DNA of 64,000 nt from Hymenobacter crusticola (GTDB lineage: Bacteria > Bacteroidota > Bacteroidia > Cytophagales > Hymenobacteraceae): the NCBI RefSeq assembly GCF_002154225.1, contig NZ_MTSE01000001.1, forward strand, positions 496,001-560,000. The letters are read 5' to 3'. A program made the position numbers and the translations under genes. Below the pieces are notes generated by a model that worked only from the letters and a program-made list of their open reading frames with translations, was not told the DNA's origin and made no database searches. Of this stretch, positions 60,906-64,000 are shown piece after piece (position 1 is the stretch's first letter; every line of letters begins with the position of its first letter).

Positions 60906-62450
60906 CTAAGGGTTTACCCGCTCGTAAGCACCTAGGTCAGGGTTTCGCGGATTGCGCGGATGGTTGAGCAAGTCGCGCGCAACGAACCTATCGTTCCGAT
61001 ACAGAGGACGATTGCTCGCCGGCGAGAGCGAATCGAGGCTGAAGTCTAGCTTGTCGAATGCGGGCTTTTGGCTATCGGAGGCCCGCTTAAAATTGGGCGC
61101 CTCGTTGAGCACGTTCAGGTAATCCGAGCGACCTAGGCCGGGTTTGTTGGGCCCCTCTGTAGTACCTAGGTAAGCAGTAGTGCGCAGCAAACTGTTGTAT
61201 ACATTTATGTTTCCCCGGTAACTGTCGCTGTTCTGAAAGTTCAGCTCTTCTTTAACTGTGCCCGAGTTGATTCCCCAAATGATGGAATTTGTGATGGTAA
61301 TACTCGTGGCTACCGGACCGGTTACGCGCTTTACGGCAGGTGCATTGGTGAAATCAAGCGAAGCCTTTTCACGTTTAAACTGCGGCGTGTAGTTCGCTAT
61401 GGTGCAGAAGTTAAGGTTGTACTCACCGCCGCCAATCGCCCGGATAGCGTACTCACCACAGTTGGTGAGTACCGTGTTAACCAAATCGAAGTCGCCGCTG
61501 ATACCAAAGATGCCGGCGCCATCAAAGCCTTGTCCACCACTTGCAAACGACAAAGCCGCAGCAGATATATTCTTGATAACGGTATTCTGGACTGCCACTT
61601 TGGGGTGGGTTTTGTTGCCTGGGTTGTAGATCAACAGTCCAAAGTTCGCATTCTTGATTTCGGCGTAACGTATACTGTTGCGACTACTAGTCGAATCAAA
61701 CTGAATACCACGCCACTGCCCAGGAATGTCATTGTAATAGGCTTCACGCCGGTCGCCAGCGAAGCGCACGATGTTAGCGTCGTCGGCTTTCACTTCGTTG
61801 TTGCCTGGATTAAACCTAGGGTTGACTAGTAATTGGCCTTTCACTACGAGCGCCGCTCCGGCGTGAAAATAGACCTTCGTTCCGGCCTCGATAGTGAGTG
61901 TACAACCGGGCCCAACGCCCACGGCACCGAGCACGACGTGCGGCTTATCGTTACGCCATACGCTGTTGCAGGCTACATACTCCTGATCTTGGTGGAAATA
62001 AGCATTCTGCCCGTAGGCTAGCAGCTTCACATCTTGGTCGTTACCATTGGTGCGAAAGCGCAGTTGGTCTTCCACCACGAAAGGCTTACTCTCCTGACCG
62101 GGCGTGATAGTCGTGCGCACCAGCACCAGCAGGCTATCCTTGCCGCGAATTTCAATATTCTGTAGGGCGGTGCTTTGCTGCCCGCTAACGATAAGCGTGT
62201 ACGGTGAGTTGGTAGGCTCACCGAGGCCAATCTGCTCCACCTTCACCGCGCGGCTGTTGCGATTGTACACCCACAGGCGTTTGGTTACGGAGCCCGTTTG
62301 CACGAATACCGTGTCAAAGAACATTGTATCGGCCGAGAACTCCAGCTTAGCACTGCTATCCTTGGTGAGCACATCTTCCTTCGGCTCACAGCCGGGCAGC
62401 AAGCAAAGTGCACAAGCAAAAAGAAACAGCAAGGGTAAAAGGTAGCGCAT
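60906..62450 (-). CDS. Lipoprotein with parallel beta-helix
   Basis: 514 residues. Signal MRYLLPLLFLFACALCLLPGC with lipobox. About 30-140 is Ig-like or beta-sandwich (ADTMFFDTVFVQTGSVTKRLWVYN). From about 145 onward: LTIEAGTKVYFHAGAALVVKGQL, then IRYAEIKNANFGLLIYNPGNKTHPKVAVQNTVIKNIS, FDLVNTVLTNCGEYAIRAIGGGEYNLNFCTI, typical Pel/NosD-like parallel beta-helix coils. It ends in DLGAYERVNP. Likely cell-surface protein. No link to the beta-helix genes at the left end except fold type. Confidence 0.85.
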   Translation of the reverse strand: MRYLLPLLFLFACALCLLPGCEPKEDVLTKDSSAKLEFSADTMFFDTVFVQTGSVTKRLWVYNRNSRAVKVEQIGLGEPTNSPYTLIVSGQQSTALQNIEIRGKDSLLVLVRTTITPGQESKPFVVEDQLRFRTNGNDQDVKLLAYGQNAYFHQDQEYVACNSVWRNDKPHVVLGAVGVGPGCTLTIEAGTKVYFHAGAALVVKGQLLVNPRFNPGNNEVKADDANIVRFAGDRREAYYNDIPGQWRGIQFDSTSSRNSIRYAEIKNANFGLLIYNPGNKTHPKVAVQNTVIKNISAAALSFASGGQGFDGAGIFGISGDFDLVNTVLTNCGEYAIRAIGGGEYNLNFCTIANYTPQFKREKASLDFTNAPAVKRVTGPVATSITITNSIIWGINSGTVKEELNFQNSDSYRGNINVYNSLLRTTAYLGTTEGPNKPGLGRSDYLNVLNEAPNFKRASDSQKPAFDKLDFSLDSLSPASNRPLYRNDRFVARDLLNHPRNPRNPDLGAYERVNP

Positions 62451-62479
62451 AGATAACGAGTGATGAAGCTAATTTATAG

Positions 62480-62596
62480 AACCTAGCCTACTAAGTACAG
62501 CAAAGCGGAGTGAAGCGCTTTACCACCGTTGAACGATTCGCTTTGACGATAATTGCTCAACCGTGGTAAGGCTCTTCACTCCGCTCGATCTAGGTT
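62480..62596 (-). terminator. Two-part long hairpin after prfA
   Basis: Inner 29-bp arms (62504-62532 and 62557-62585) pair with three mismatches and a 24-nt loop; outer arms AACCTAG (62480-62486) and CTAGGTT (62590-62596) pair too. It lies between prfA and the beta-helix lipoprotein gene on the minus strand. No T-run. Confidence 0.65.
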
Positions 62597-62625
62597 CCGT
62601 TAGCAGAATGCTCAATAGGCAACGT

Positions 62626-63696
62626 TTACGCGACGCCTTCTTTCAAACGCTCGGCACTTTCGGCAATGCGGAGCTGCTCCACAAAATCGTCGATGTTGCC
62701 ATCCATCACGTTTGCTAGGTTATAAACTGTCAGACCAATGCGATGGTCCGTAACCCGACCTTGGGGGTAGTTATAGGTGCGAATCTTATCCGAACGGTCG
62801 CCGCCCCCGATCATGCTCTTACGTTGCGCGCCTTCGGCTTCGTTCTTCTTGGCTAGCTCAATCTCGTAGATGCGTGAGCGGAGCACTTGCAGCGCTTTAT
62901 CGAAGTTCTTGAGCTGCGACTTCTGGTCCTGGCACTGCGCTACAAGGCCCGTTGGGATGTGCGTGAGGCGCACGGCCGAGTACGTCGTGTTTACGGACTG
63001 ACCACCAGGGCCTGACGACATGAACAGATCCTTGCGGATATCGTTCATATCCAACTGTATATCTAGCTCTTCCGCTTCTGGCATTACCACGATAGAGGCT
63101 ACCGAGGTGTGAATACGGCCTTGGGTTTCAGTTGCTGGCACGCGTTGTACGCGGTGCACGCCCGACTCAAACTTGAGTTTGCCATACACATCTTCCCCCT
63201 TCAGCGACAGCACAATTTCTTTGTAGCCGCCCGAGGTGCCTTCCGTTGCATCAATCAGATCCATGCGCAGGCCGTGCTTTTCTGCATAGCGCATGTACAT
63301 ACGCTGCAAGTCGCCGGCAAAAATAGCGGCCTCGTCGCCGCCGGCCCCAGCCCGGATTTCCATGATGACATCCTTGGAATCGTTGGGGTCTTTCGGGATC
63401 AGCAGGTCTTTGATAACGGCTTCCAAGCGCTCTTGCTCTGGTACAAGCTCATCAAGCTCGGCCTTCGCCATTTCGCGGAAGTCTTCGTCTTTCTCCGTAG
63501 CAATGACTTCGCGGGCGCCCTCGATGTTGGAGAGCACCTGTTGATAATTGCGATACTCGGTTACGATCTTGCCGAGGTCTTTATATTCTTTATTGAGGGC
63601 CTTATAGCGCTTCATGTCGCTCATGGCCTCGGGCTGCATGAGCTGTTCGTTTACATCTTCGTAGCGCTGGCGAATGGCCTCCAGTTTATCTAGCAT
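62626..63696 (-). CDS. prfA: Peptide chain release factor 1
   Basis: 356 residues, usual length. Reads UAA and UAG stop codons. The N-terminal helical domain is followed by an RF1-type recognition tripeptide PAT (RVPATETQGRIHTSV) rather than SPF of RF2, and the catalytic GGQ at 231-233 (SSGPGGQSVNTT). The ATG at 63696 fits the family start (MLDKLEAIRQRYEDVNEQL). A promoter box lies 30 nt upstream. Gln methylation by PrmC is expected at Gln233. Confidence 0.98.
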   Translation of the reverse strand: MLDKLEAIRQRYEDVNEQLMQPEAMSDMKRYKALNKEYKDLGKIVTEYRNYQQVLSNIEGAREVIATEKDEDFREMAKAELDELVPEQERLEAVIKDLLIPKDPNDSKDVIMEIRAGAGGDEAAIFAGDLQRMYMRYAEKHGLRMDLIDATEGTSGGYKEIVLSLKGEDVYGKLKFESGVHRVQRVPATETQGRIHTSVASIVVMPEAEELDIQLDMNDIRKDLFMSSGPGGQSVNTTYSAVRLTHIPTGLVAQCQDQKSQLKNFDKALQVLRSRIYEIELAKKNEAEGAQRKSMIGGGDRSDKIRTYNYPQGRVTDHRIGLTVYNLANVMDGNIDDFVEQLRIAESAERLKEGVA

Positions 63697-63725
63697 AGTG
63701 CCTTCAGAGAATTGTATTTAGTATG

Positions 63726-63733
63726 CAAAGGTA
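63726..63733 (-). promoter_or_regulatory. -7 box of prfA
   Basis: TACCTTTG on the minus strand, 30-37 nt before the prfA ATG, matches TAnnTTTG. No clear TTG at the standard -33 spacing. Confidence 0.5.
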
Positions 63734-64000
63734 CAGAATATAACACGACTGCCATGGGCTCCTGTTCCCGTTAGTTCGTTGGTTTTCTGCCTTTGGAGTA
63801 CCGGATTTGTTCAAAAATGCCCTAATATGGTGCCGCAATTCGGCCCACCCCGCCAGAAAGCGTTTAAACCCGCTTTCGCTGCTTTTCACATAGTTCACCA
63901 ACCGCGTTTGTATGCAGGTTTTAAAGTTTGGGGGCACATCGGTTGCCAACGCAGAGAATATCAACAAAGTAGTACGGGTAGTAGAAACCGCGGCTCAGAA
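63734..64000. other. Right-edge region without a supported gene
   Basis: A minus-strand frame at 63704-63967 has no start of family character and covers the prfA promoter box, so I do not call it. A + strand coding sequence may begin near the edge, but I cannot support one. Confidence 0.35.

Noticed and set aside
63704-63967. Minus-strand frame of 87 codons at the right edge
   Set aside because: Covers the prfA promoter box and has no recognisable family or start signal.

Overview
The window looks like a Bacteroidota chromosome of the Hymenobacter type (Cytophagales). The signs are a type IX secretion C-terminal domain on a large secreted protein, many lipoproteins with Bacteroidota-style signal peptides, families typical of the group (CHRD, DUF4783, DUF6799, DUF4136, TPM), and repeated TAnnTTTG boxes (the Bacteroidota -7 promoter element) just upstream of genes. 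Base composition is moderately GC-rich with AT-rich intergenic stretches. The tetranucleotide CTAG, rare in many bacteria, is very common here. The species is inferred from protein character, not from a search.

Layout. 1-8.2 kb is the end of an exopolysaccharide locus: a truncated GT2 glycosyltransferase, two tandem beta-helix paralogues (one a lipoprotein, one a T9SS cargo), a WecG/TagA glycosyltransferase and a WcaJ-type initiating phosphoglycosyltransferase. An initiator tRNA (8.8 kb) and an Omp85-family protein follow. 11-15 kb holds hemW, a three-gene hydrolase/cyclase operon and rplU-rpmA. 15-23.5 kb holds nrdB and nrdA, separated by a LytTR regulator, a hybrid histidine kinase and a Roadblock-like protein. 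A cluster of DnaA boxes lies in the rplU/nrdB intergenic region, and a strong hairpin with a T-run sits just before nrdA.

23.5-30.6 kb is accessory: an AT-rich membrane protein of foreign composition, a Tat-exported amine oxidase, a CrtO-like acyltransferase, a CHRD lipoprotein, an outer-membrane barrel gene broken by one in-frame TAG, and a deleted remnant of a second CrtO-like gene. 30.9-45.5 kb is a run of mostly single genes: DUF2079, RibD-like reductase, CMD, SnoaL-like pair, TPM, YhcH, DUF4136, DUF922-like, pirin, PPK2 and thioesterase.

46-54 kb has a PAS-only protein and a protein-stress group (two Hsp20s, a CbpA-type DnaJ with its CbpM modulator, VF530, DUF3140) with a GH25 lysozyme and an RlpA-like protein. 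54-64 kb has a ZIP transporter, a two-gene lipoprotein operon with a heavy-metal-binding motif, nadC, gpmI, a YjbQ protein, a beta-helix lipoprotein and prfA.

Many gene ends carry long, often perfect hairpins, several without a T-run. I did not find a CRISPR array, a complete insertion sequence, rRNA, or a clear new multi-gene defence system. The most unusual signals are the DnaA-box cluster, the nrdA leader hairpin, the CTAG bias, the decaying genes at 28-29 kb and the palindrome across the nadC start codon.
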